A stretch of DNA of 64,000 nt from Myxococcales bacterium (GTDB lineage Bacteria; Myxococcota; Myxococcia; Myxococcales; Anaeromyxobacteraceae). Below the pieces are notes generated by a model. It saw only the letters and a list, made by a program, of their open reading frames with translations, was not told where the DNA came from and did no database searches. The stretch is taken from the NCBI GenBank assembly GCA_021806645.1, contig JAJZQX010000008.1, forward strand, positions 152,791 to 216,790, written 5' to 3'. Positions 57,051 to 64,000 of the stretch are shown here, piece by piece. The position numbers and the translations under genes are program-made. Each line of letters starts with the position of its first letter. Within the stretch, counting starts at the first letter, position 1.

Positions 57051-59063
57051 ATGACGCGAAGCTCCCGCCACCTCGCTCCGCTCGCGCTCGTCGCGTTCGT
57101 CGCCCTGGCAGGCTGCCAGGACTACAACTTCAGCCCGGTCAACCAGTGCCTGATCCAGCCGGGCACCGAGCGCGTCACCCTCTCCGACAACTCCACCGCC
57201 GACATCCTCTTCGTGGTGGACGACTCGGGGTCGATGGGCGGGAAGCAGCAGTCGCTGAGCGACAGCTTCGACCTCTTCGTCAACACCTTGAAGCAGACCA
57301 ACGTGGACCGGGTGACGGCGCAGCTCGAGCCCATCGACTTCCACATCGCCATCACCACCACCTCGGTCTTCCTCAACCGGCCGGTGGCGGGAGGGGCCAC
57401 CTGCCAGGCCAGCTGCGATGGCAAGATCGGACAGGTCTGCTGCAACACCACCACCAGGAAGCCGCTCACCGCGCCGCGCACCTGCGCCTCCGACGCCGAC
57501 TGCACCGTGACCGGCGGCGGGTACACCTGCAAGACCACCAACCTCGGCCTGGCCGGGGAGAAGACCTGCGGAGACGCCAGCGGCAACCCGCTCAAGGACC
57601 CGGTCGCCTGCGCGACCCTGGGCCAGGAGTGCGGGGAGCTGCAGGACCGCTACCAGTACACGCACGGGCCGAGGTCGTGCAGCGACCCGGCCAACCCCCT
57701 CAAGGAGTGCCGCGACCCGTACCCCATCTGCAGGAGCGGCTGCACGGGCGCACCGGCCAGCGGGAACTACTGCTGCAACGCCTCCGGCGTGGCCGACTCC
57801 CTCCAGTGCAACCCGGGCGTCTCGACCGGCGAGTACACGCTCTATCCGCGCGGCGACTTCGTGAAGGCCGCCACGTCCACGAGCGGCCCGCCACCGCGGG
57901 TGATCCACTTCGACAAGGATCTCTTCTGCACCCGGACCGATCCCGGCAAGTGCGACTGCACCCACGCCGGCTCGCCCACCATCTGCGATCCGCCCGTGGT
58001 GAACACCGCCGAGATCAACAAGCGCATCGACTGGTTCAAGGCCAACGTGCTGGTCGGGACCTGCGGCTCCGGTCAGGAGATGGGGCTGGAGGCGGGGCGG
58101 CGGGCGCTCAAGAAGGCGCTCCGGGCCGACGGTCTCTCGCAGCCGGCCGACGTCCTGCCGGCCGAATGGCCTCACCAGAAGTCGAAGCTGGTGGCGGTCT
58201 GGGTGGGGGACGAGGACGACTGCTCCACGCCCGAGGACGCCTCGGCGGGTGTCATCATGACGCCGACCGTCTACCCCGACGCCTGCGTGGTGGACGGCTC
58301 GCTGCCGGCCGACCAGCAGAAGCGCTACAAGCTGGACGACTTCAACGGCTTCTTCACGGGGCTCGACCGGCCGCTGGCCACCGGCTTCATCGTCTCGGCC
58401 ATCGCCAACGACTGCGTCGACGCCGCGTGCCAGGCAGGGATCTGCTCGGACCCGACCTGCACCAGCGGCCCCGGTCTCTGCGGCGGACAGGCGGACGGTT
58501 TCCGCTTCGTCCAGCTCGCCAAGGACTTCAGTTCGAAGGGGTCGGACGTGGTGGTCGGCTCGATCTGCCACGACAACGCAACCCCTGGCCAGCCCCCCGA
58601 CTTCTCCTCGATCCTGAAACGTGTCGCCGAGGTGGTGAAGCAGCCGGCCGGCCTGCAGCTCCCCACCCAGCCGGCCGCCGCCGCGCTCACCATCCTGCGC
58701 ATCGTCGGCACCGACGGCAAGACGCGGAAGACCTGCTCCGCCGCCGCCCCCTCCGGGACCACCGGAGCCGCGCTCGACGTCTACGACTGGTGGTTCACCG
58801 ACGGTGACGATCTCCACAGCCGGGCCCCGACCGGCGCCAGCCGCTTCATCTACATCAACAAGGTGGACAGCAACGGTGTGGCGATCCACCGCTGCGAGGC
58901 CAACCCGGGCGAGACCTACTCGGCCGACTACCTCGGCCTGGTGCCGGCTGGCGGCTGTGACACCGCGCTCGACTGCGAGGTGGCCCTGGGCGTCCGGAAG
59001 ACCCCCTGGATCTGCCAGAAGGAAACCGGCGCCGTCAGGGGGACCTGCCTCTGCGGGAGCTGA
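57051..59063 (+). CDS. Cys-rich lipoprotein with VWA domain
   Basis: A 670-residue exported protein. The lipoprotein signal ends with lipobox LAGC. A von Willebrand A fold starts at ILFVVDDSGSMGGKQ (DxSGS MIDAS). A Cys-rich insert of about 160 residues (roughly 105-270) with some 20 cysteines interrupts it. The fold resumes at KLVAVWVGDEDDCS and GFIVSAIANDC. The C-terminal part ends CLCGS. Many large Myxococcota lipoproteins have this VWA-plus-Cys-rich plan; function is unknown, perhaps surface adhesion. Disulfides are likely, so it is a candidate client of an oxidative folding system. Confidence 0.8.
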   Translation: MTRSSRHLAPLALVAFVALAGCQDYNFSPVNQCLIQPGTERVTLSDNSTADILFVVDDSGSMGGKQQSLSDSFDLFVNTLKQTNVDRVTAQLEPIDFHIAITTTSVFLNRPVAGGATCQASCDGKIGQVCCNTTTRKPLTAPRTCASDADCTVTGGGYTCKTTNLGLAGEKTCGDASGNPLKDPVACATLGQECGELQDRYQYTHGPRSCSDPANPLKECRDPYPICRSGCTGAPASGNYCCNASGVADSLQCNPGVSTGEYTLYPRGDFVKAATSTSGPPPRVIHFDKDLFCTRTDPGKCDCTHAGSPTICDPPVVNTAEINKRIDWFKANVLVGTCGSGQEMGLEAGRRALKKALRADGLSQPADVLPAEWPHQKSKLVAVWVGDEDDCSTPEDASAGVIMTPTVYPDACVVDGSLPADQQKRYKLDDFNGFFTGLDRPLATGFIVSAIANDCVDAACQAGICSDPTCTSGPGLCGGQADGFRFVQLAKDFSSKGSDVVVGSICHDNATPGQPPDFSSILKRVAEVVKQPAGLQLPTQPAAAALTILRIVGTDGKTRKTCSAAAPSGTTGAALDVYDWWFTDGDDLHSRAPTGASRFIYINKVDSNGVAIHRCEANPGETYSADYLGLVPAGGCDTALDCEVALGVRKTPWICQKETGAVRGTCLCGS

Positions 59064-59128
59064 CGCGGCGCATCAAACGGCGTTTCCGCCGCCGGAAACA
59101 GGTGCAGGCCGGGTAGGAACGGGTCAAA

Positions 59129-59965
59129 GTGAGCGCCATGAACGCGCTCCCCCTGCTGCTCGCCGCCGTCATGGCCGCGGAATCAGGACAGTCCGCGTCC
59201 GCCGCAAATTCTGCCGCAACTCCTGCCCCTGTTCCTGACGCAGTTCCTGCGCCGGCAAGACCCGCCGGCAGCGACCTCGACGCCCTGCTGGCGAGGGCGG
59301 ACGCGGCGTGGGCGGTTCGCGATCAGCCCGGCAAGCTGGACGAACTGGCCGCCGCCCTCGAGGCCGCCGCCGCGCAGGCGCCCAGCAGCTACCCCGTCCT
59401 CTGGCGGCAGGCCCGCCACCTCGGCTGGCTCGCCGAGGAGCCGAAGCTGGCCGACGCAGAGAAGAGCCGGATCGGCAAGCGGGCCTGGGAGGTCGGTGAC
59501 AGGGCCAGCGCGCTCGAGCCGAACCGGGTCGAGGGGTTCTTCTATGCCATGAGCGGGGTGGGGAACTACTCGCTCGGCATCGGCGTCCTCTCGGCGCTGG
59601 CCAAGGGGATCGAGGGGAAGTTCAAGGAGCGGCTGGCGCGCGCCGAGGCCATCGACCCCGGGTTCGAGGGCGGCGCCATCCAGATGAGCTGGGGCCGGCT
59701 CTACTACGAGCTTCCCTGGCCGAAGCACGACGCCAGGCTGAGCGAGAAGCACCTTCGGGACGCCATCTCCCGCAACGGCGAGAACGTGCGCGCCCACGTC
59801 TACCTGGCCGATCTGCTGCTCGACGAGGGGCGCAAGGAGGAGGCCCGGGCCGCCTACCAGCGCGCCGCCGGCATCGTGGTCGTCCCGGGCAGGGGGGATC
59901 CACCGGAGCAGCGCCGCTGGCAGGTGGTGGCAAACCAGGCGCTCGAGAAGCTCTCCAGGAAGTAG
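59129..59965 (+). CDS. Secreted TatT/TPR-like helical repeat protein
   Basis: A 278-residue protein. A short signal peptide (MNALPLLLAAVMAAESGQSA) and an Ala/Pro linker are followed by helical repeats: YPVLWRQARHLGWLA, FYAMSGVGNYSLGIGVLSAL, IDPGFEGGAIQMSWGRLYYELPW and HVYLADLLLDEGRKEEARAAYQRA. This resembles TatT, the TPR periplasmic component of some TRAP transporters, but no TRAP genes are adjacent. AGGAAC precedes the GTG at 59129; ATG 59138 is an alternative. The acyl-CoA synthetase gene follows after 23 bases. Confidence 0.7.
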   Translation: MSAMNALPLLLAAVMAAESGQSASAANSAATPAPVPDAVPAPARPAGSDLDALLARADAAWAVRDQPGKLDELAAALEAAAAQAPSSYPVLWRQARHLGWLAEEPKLADAEKSRIGKRAWEVGDRASALEPNRVEGFFYAMSGVGNYSLGIGVLSALAKGIEGKFKERLARAEAIDPGFEGGAIQMSWGRLYYELPWPKHDARLSEKHLRDAISRNGENVRAHVYLADLLLDEGRKEEARAAYQRAAGIVVVPGRGDPPEQRRWQVVANQALEKLSRK

Positions 59966-59988
59966 CTCACTCCACGACGAGGTCATCC

Positions 59989-61794
59989 ATGTCCGCAGAG
60001 ACCAATCCGCAGGCCAAGGCCGCCAACCTGGTGGCGCTGTTCGAGGAGACGGCCCAGCGCCGCGGTGACCAGCCCGCGGTCAACCAGAAGAAGAACGGGA
60101 AGTGGGAGACGGTCTCCTGGCGCGAGCTGGCCAGGCGGGCCAGGAACGTGGCCGACGGGCTGGCCGCCTCCGGGGTCAAGCCGGGCGATCGGGTCGCCGT
60201 CATCGGCGAGACCAACCTCGAGTGGATCCTCGCCGACCTCGGCATCCTCGGCGCCGGCGCCATCACCGTCACCATCTACCAGTCGAACCTGCCGCACGAG
60301 TGCCACTACATCCTGGAGAACTCGGGCGCCAGGCTCGTCTTCTGCGACACCGAGGTCCAGGCGGCCAAGCTCCGCGAGGTCAAGGGCAAGCTCCCCGCGC
60401 TGCAGGGGATCATCTGCGCGGCCGGCGCCAGGCCGGGCGGCTTCGAGCGGACGCTGGCCCAGCTGGAGGAGGCCGGCGCCGGGTACGGCAAGGCCAACCC
60501 GGCCGCCCACGCCGCCCGCGTGGCCGCCATCCCGTCGGGCGCGCCAGCCAGCTTCATCTACACCTCGGGGACCACCGGCAACCCCAAGGGCGTGGTGCTG
60601 ACCCACGGCAACTGGTCCTACGAGGCGACCACCGTGGCGACGCTCGACCTGGTGCGACCCGACGACATGGTCCTGATGTTCCTGCCCATGGCCCACTCCT
60701 TCGCCAAGGTGATCGAGGCGGTCTGGTTCGCCACCGGCTCCGGCTGCGCCTTCGTCGAGTCGATGGAGAAGATCGTCGACAACGCCGGGGAGGTCCGGCC
60801 CACGGTGATGCCCTCGGTGCCGCGCATCTTCGAGAAGGCCTACAACGCCGTGGTCAGCAAGGGGCTGGCCACGCCGGGGCTGAAGGGCAAGCTCTTCAAG
60901 CTGACCATGGAGGGCTTCGACGAGTGGGCCTCCGGCATGGAGCAGGGGATCGACCGGCCCAACTGGAAGTTCACGCTCGGGCGCAAGCTGGTCTTCCCCA
61001 AGCTGGCGGCCGCGCTCAAGGAGCGGTTCGGTGGCCGCATGCGCCACTTCGTCTCCGGCGGCGCGCCGCTGTCGGCCAAGATCAACCACTTCTTCCGCCT
61101 GGCCGGGCTGACCATCCTGGAGGGCTACGGCCTGACCGAGTCGAGCGCCGGCACCTTCGTGAACCGCCCGGGCCAGAACAGGATCGGCACGGTGGGGCCT
61201 CCGGTCCCCGGCACCGAGGTGAAGATCGCCGAGGACGGCGAGATCCTCATCAAGGGGCCCTGCATCATGAAGGAGTACTACGCCAACCCGGCCGCCACCG
61301 CCGAGGCGCTCCACGACGGCTGGCTCGCCACCGGTGACATCGGCCAGGTGGACGCCGACGGTTGCCTGCGCATCACCGACCGGAAGAAGGACATCATCGT
61401 CACCGCCGGCGGCAAGAACGTGGCCCCGCAGAACCTCGAGAACGAGCTCAAGACCGACTCGCTCATCTCGCAGGTGATGGTGCACGGCGACAAGCGCAAG
61501 TTCATCAGCGCGCTCATCACGCTCAACCCCGAGAACGCGGCCAAGTGGGCCGCCGAGCACGGCGTGCCGGAGGGGACGCCGCTGCACTCGGTCCCCAAGG
61601 TGCTGGCCCGGATCCAGGACACGGTGGACGCGCTCAACGCGCGCCTGCCCAGTTACTCGACCATCAAGCGGTTCGTGGTGCTGCCGCGCGACTTCACGCA
61701 GGAGTCGGGCGAGCTGACGCCGACGCTCAAGCTGAAGCGCAAGGTGGTCACCAGGAACAACCAGGCGCTGCTCGACTCGCTGTACGAGGAGTAG
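59989..61794 (+). CDS. Long-chain fatty acid-CoA ligase (AMP-binding)
   Basis: A 601-residue adenylate-forming enzyme of FadD/long-chain type. The P-loop is YTSGTTGNPKGVVLTHGN near residue 190. LEGYGLTESSAG lies near 382, GWLATGDIGQVDADGCL near 440 and the hinge/catalytic DRKKDIIVTAGGKNVAPQNLE near 465; the C-terminal Lys is in TLKLKRKVV. It activates fatty acids through acyl-AMP to acyl-CoA. The next gene downstream encodes an SCP2-type lipid carrier, a sensible partner. Confidence 0.94.
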   Translation: MSAETNPQAKAANLVALFEETAQRRGDQPAVNQKKNGKWETVSWRELARRARNVADGLAASGVKPGDRVAVIGETNLEWILADLGILGAGAITVTIYQSNLPHECHYILENSGARLVFCDTEVQAAKLREVKGKLPALQGIICAAGARPGGFERTLAQLEEAGAGYGKANPAAHAARVAAIPSGAPASFIYTSGTTGNPKGVVLTHGNWSYEATTVATLDLVRPDDMVLMFLPMAHSFAKVIEAVWFATGSGCAFVESMEKIVDNAGEVRPTVMPSVPRIFEKAYNAVVSKGLATPGLKGKLFKLTMEGFDEWASGMEQGIDRPNWKFTLGRKLVFPKLAAALKERFGGRMRHFVSGGAPLSAKINHFFRLAGLTILEGYGLTESSAGTFVNRPGQNRIGTVGPPVPGTEVKIAEDGEILIKGPCIMKEYYANPAATAEALHDGWLATGDIGQVDADGCLRITDRKKDIIVTAGGKNVAPQNLENELKTDSLISQVMVHGDKRKFISALITLNPENAAKWAAEHGVPEGTPLHSVPKVLARIQDTVDALNARLPSYSTIKRFVVLPRDFTQESGELTPTLKLKRKVVTRNNQALLDSLYEE

Positions 61795-61829
61795 CGCCGG
61801 CCTCCCCGGAGGGCTCCGCGCGGCGCGCC

Positions 61830-61858
61830 TTGACAGGGCGTGGCCGCGCGCCTATTTG
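61830..61858 (+). promoter_or_regulatory. Promoter of the SCP2-domain gene
   Basis: TTGACA (61830-61835), 17 bp, TATTTG (61853-61858). Predicted start near 61865, leaving a leader of about 36 bases that contains AGGAGG before the ATG at 61901. Confidence 0.6.
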
Positions 61859-61900
61859 AAGGGGCTGATTCCGGAATCAACGGGTGCCAGGAGGCGATCG

Positions 61901-62239
61901 ATGTCCGAGCCGGCGCAGAGCGTGAAGGAAGTCTTCGAGGTCCAGATCCCGGCCCGGCTCAAGGCCAAGCCCGACCTGATCGGCAAGATCAACGCGGTGT
62001 ACCAGTTCAACATCGCCGGCGCCGAGGGCGGGAACTGGTCGGTGGACTGCACGCTGCCGGGCGGGGCCGTGGTCTCGGGCACCGCCGCCGCGCCCCGCTG
62101 CACCGTCTCCATGGCCGACGCCGACTTCCTCAAGCTGGTCACCGGCAAGCTCAACGCCCAGATGGCCTTCATGACCGGGAAGATCAAGATCCAGGGCGAC
62201 ATGGGGCTGGCCATGAAGCTCCAGCAACTGCTCGGGTGA
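61901..62239 (+). CDS. SCP2 sterol/lipid-carrier domain protein
   Basis: A 112-residue protein that is a single SCP2 domain. VFEVQIPARLKAKPDLIG begins it, YQFNIAGAEGGNWSVD forms the beta strands, CTVSMADADFLKLVTGKLN is the most conserved part, and the C-terminus is AFMTGKIKIQGDMGLAMKLQQLL. It should bind a hydrophobic ligand such as an acyl chain or acyl-CoA. AGGAGG precedes the ATG. Adjacent to the acyl-CoA synthetase gene, though with its own promoter. Confidence 0.92.
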   Translation: MSEPAQSVKEVFEVQIPARLKAKPDLIGKINAVYQFNIAGAEGGNWSVDCTLPGGAVVSGTAAAPRCTVSMADADFLKLVTGKLNAQMAFMTGKIKIQGDMGLAMKLQQLLG

Positions 62240-62248
62240 GCACGTCGC

Positions 62249-62273
62249 CCCGCCTCCCGGGTCCCCCGGCGGG
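62249..62273 (+). terminator. Possible hairpin after the SCP2 gene
   Basis: CCCGCC / GGCGGG around a 13-base G/C-rich loop, ten bases after the TGA. No T-tract; terminator role is tentative. Confidence 0.3.
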
Positions 62274-62282
62274 CTGATTCGC

Positions 62283-62311
62283 TTGACCGGGCGGGGTCCG
62301 GGGGACAGATT
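62283..62311 (+). promoter_or_regulatory. Putative promoter of the small CxxC protein gene
   Basis: TTGACC (62283-62288), 17 bp, CAGATT (62306-62311), then 12 bases to the ATG at 62324. A very short leader without a Shine-Dalgarno. Confidence 0.45.
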
Positions 62312-62323
62312 CGGGTCTGCCCG

Positions 62324-62578
62324 ATGCGCGCCATCCTCGCCGCCATCCTCGTGCTCCTCCTCACCGCCGCCGTGGCGGTGCCGCACGTCCACACCGCACC
62401 GTCCTCGGGGGAATGCGCCGCGTGCGTGGTTCGTGCCGGCGACGTGGCCGAGTCGCAGGTCCCGGACCTCTCGCCGCTCCCGCTCGCCGCCGGCGAGGTG
62501 GTGCTGGCGCCGCAGTCCCGGCCGAAGGATGGCGCTCCGCTCGGGGCCATCCCCGGCCAGTCTCCTCCCCGCGCCTGA
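62324..62578 (+). CDS. Small secreted protein with HxH and CxxC motif
   Basis: An 84-residue protein with a signal peptide (RAILAAILVLLLTAAVAVP). The mature N-terminus then has HVH followed by CAAC within 15 residues, a likely metal- or haem-binding arrangement similar in pattern to small DUF2946-type periplasmic proteins. The rest is Pro/Ala-rich and probably unstructured. A beta-barrel protein gene follows 70 bases downstream on the same strand, so the pair may serve metal uptake. That link is inference. Confidence 0.65.
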   Translation: MRAILAAILVLLLTAAVAVPHVHTAPSSGECAACVVRAGDVAESQVPDLSPLPLAAGEVVLAPQSRPKDGAPLGAIPGQSPPRA

Positions 62579-62617
62579 AGCGGGACGTCTCTCCGGAATA
62601 CAGTACGCTCCGTGACG

Positions 62618-62635
62618 TGGCGCGCCTGGCGCGCC
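62618..62635 (+). repeat. Tandem 9-bp repeat (TGGCGCGCC twice)
   Basis: Two perfect adjacent copies of TGGCGCGCC, each containing the self-complementary GGCGCGCC. They lie 14 bases upstream of the outer-membrane protein start. They could form a hairpin or a site for a dimeric regulator. Confidence 0.5.
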
Positions 62636-62648
62636 GAGGGGAACACCG

Positions 62649-63881
62649 ATGTTCAAGTCCTCGTGGGCGATCCTGCTCGCCGTGCTGCTGGCCGGCCCGC
62701 TGGTGGCGGTCGCCGATGATCCCGCTCCGGCTCCGCCAGATGCCGAGCGGCAGGAGCTGGAGGCCCAGATCGCCCGTGAGCTGGGGAGCACCCCTTCAGC
62801 TTCGCCGGCCGTCACCACCCAGCCTGTGGCGACGCCTGCCGGCGCCTCAGGCGGCGCCGCGCCGTGGGCCCGGCTGCTGGTGCTCCCGGACATCTCCGCC
62901 GTGGGCAGCTTCGCCGCGGTCCAGGACAGCTACGACGTCGGCAGCCTCTCGCCGCGCGAGGGGGCGCAAGGGCCGGCCGGCAAGCCGACCTTCCTCTTCC
63001 AGGAGCTGGAGCTGGGGCTGCAGGCGGTCATCGATCCGAATTTCCGCGCCGACGTCTTCATCTCCTTCACGCCCGGCGGCGCATCGGTGGAGGAGGCCTA
63101 CCTGACGGCGCTGGCGCTCCCCGGCAGCCTGCAGGTGAAGGCCGGCCGGTTCTTCGCGCCGTTCGGCCGGCTCAACCAGCTCCACCCTCACACCTGGGAC
63201 TTCGCCGACGCGCCGCTGGCCCGCGGGCGGCTGCTGGCGGCCGAGACCTTGAGCGGCCCGGGCGTGGACCTGCTCTGGCTCTCCCCGCTGCCCTGGTTCG
63301 CCGAGCTGCAGCTGGCGGCGCAGACCACCGATCCGTACGACGTCGGGGATGGGCGGCTCACCGGCACCGCCAAGCTGCAGCAGTTCTTCTCGCTCTCGGA
63401 GGCGCTCACGCTCGGGGTCGGCCTCTCGGCGGCCCGCCGCGACGAGGGGGCGGGGGCGTGGCGGGACCTCGGCGACGCCGACCTCTTCCTCAAGTACCGG
63501 CCACTCGGCGGGCGCGCCTACCTGGCGCTGCAGGGCGAGCTCTACACGCGCCGGTTTCGCGGCCACGCCCCGGTCGCCGTCCCGGCCGCGGCGGCGTTCC
63601 AGGGCGACGGCACCAATGGGACAGGAGGCTACGCGCAGCTGGTCTGGCGGAAGGACACCTGGTTCAGTTACGGGGTCCGCTACGACCACGCGCCCGCGGC
63701 CGGAGAGTCGGCCCCGGGCGCGGAGCAGCGCTGGTCGGTGGTCGGCAACTGGTACCCGAGCGAATTCTCCCGGCTGGCGCTCCAGGTGGCGCGCGACCAG
63801 CGCCCCGGCGGCGCGATCGGCTGGGAGTCGATCCTTCACCTCGAGTTCGTGATGGGCGCCCACGGCGCCCACCCGTTCTAG
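62649..63881 (+). CDS. Outer-membrane beta-barrel (porin-like) protein
   Basis: A 410-residue exported protein. A signal peptide (WAILLAVLLAGPLVAVADD) is followed by a short Glu/Ala coiled stretch with a Pro/Ala linker, then a chain of amphipathic beta strands with aromatic girdles and Gly/Asp turns, such as LQVKAGRFFAPFGRLNQLHPH. It ends in a terminal strand with Phe as last residue (GAHGAHPF), a typical outer-membrane barrel ending. His-rich turns and the preceding HxH/CxxC protein gene hint at metal uptake, but a general porin is equally possible. Confidence 0.8.
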   Translation: MFKSSWAILLAVLLAGPLVAVADDPAPAPPDAERQELEAQIARELGSTPSASPAVTTQPVATPAGASGGAAPWARLLVLPDISAVGSFAAVQDSYDVGSLSPREGAQGPAGKPTFLFQELELGLQAVIDPNFRADVFISFTPGGASVEEAYLTALALPGSLQVKAGRFFAPFGRLNQLHPHTWDFADAPLARGRLLAAETLSGPGVDLLWLSPLPWFAELQLAAQTTDPYDVGDGRLTGTAKLQQFFSLSEALTLGVGLSAARRDEGAGAWRDLGDADLFLKYRPLGGRAYLALQGELYTRRFRGHAPVAVPAAAAFQGDGTNGTGGYAQLVWRKDTWFSYGVRYDHAPAAGESAPGAEQRWSVVGNWYPSEFSRLALQVARDQRPGGAIGWESILHLEFVMGAHGAHPF

Positions 63882-64000
63882 GATGGAACGACCTGTCAAG
63901 ACCGCTGTCTCGTTGGTTTGTGTCGATGTGTCTCTCGGCTTGGTTGCTCCTCGTGGTTCGTGCTTCGAGGCCATCAGGCAGGGGACGAGCGAGGGAGCCG
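63882..64000. other. Window end, 119 bp without a gene
   Basis: Follows the outer-membrane protein stop. T/G-rich stretches (gttggtttgtgtcgatgtgt) but no hairpin-plus-T terminator and no reading frame that I can support. Confidence 0.5.

Overview
This is a GC-rich chromosomal window, about 70% GC by eye, with a very strong G/C bias at third codon positions. It looks like a Myxococcota (delta-proteobacterial) chromosome, most likely close to Anaeromyxobacter. Pointers are a FrzS-like receiver/coiled-coil protein, two PilZ domains of the myxobacterial type, sigma-factor/Ser-Thr-kinase pairing, a zinc-ribbon TonB-type protein, a multihaem cytochrome lipoprotein and many secreted lipoproteins. 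The taxonomic call is inference; there is no rRNA or ribosomal protein gene to anchor it. I see no tRNA, rRNA, CRISPR array or replication origin. No gene-free stretch exceeds about 260 bases.

Layout. 1-5.8 kb: end of a response regulator, rsmE and an MFS exporter, two small orphan genes, slyD, a nitronate-monooxygenase-like flavoprotein and a three-haem lipoprotein. 5.8-12.8 kb: an RND efflux operon (tetR, adaptor, permease) preceded by a protein methyltransferase and a DEAD-box helicase. 13-18.4 kb: TPR protein, zinc-ribbon/TonB protein, exported beta-rich protein, cardiolipin synthase and small proteins. 18.4-23.3 kb: the most suggestive locus, with two sigma-like factors around a promoter region, a non-RD membrane Ser/Thr kinase, a small secreted protein with a C-terminal Cys pair and a VKOR-DsbA fusion. 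23.3-34.2 kb: FrzS-like protein, ECF sigma/anti-sigma pair, radical SAM protein, RlmI-type methyltransferase, CPBP protease, CoaBC, zinc phospholipase C-like protein, uracil-DNA glycosylase and a GIN-domain protein. 34.2-38.5 kb: an accessory patch with an HNH nuclease, an internally deleted IS91-type transposase, a lipoprotein, a truncated gene fused to a 62-bp copy of the uracil-DNA glycosylase 3' end, and an atypical receiver. 38.7-43.8 kb: thiolase, 3-oxoacid CoA-transferase A and B, SAM hydrolase, PilZ protein and a TrmA/RlmD methyltransferase. 43.8-51.5 kb: Ste24-like peptidase, GH3 enzyme, CoxE-type VWA protein, MiaB, VanZ-like protein, gamma carbonic anhydrase, cNMP-binding protein and DedA. 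51.5-64 kb: a PilZ-Hsp70 fusion, guaB-guaA, VWA lipoprotein, TatT-like protein, acyl-CoA synthetase, SCP2 protein, small CxxC protein and an outer-membrane barrel protein.

Two signals cut across genes. Many start codons lie only 5-9 bases after a plausible -10 hexamer, several with TTGAC at a 17-bp spacing, which suggests leaderless transcription. A PilZ domain fused to a lidless Hsp70 suggests a c-di-GMP-linked chaperone.
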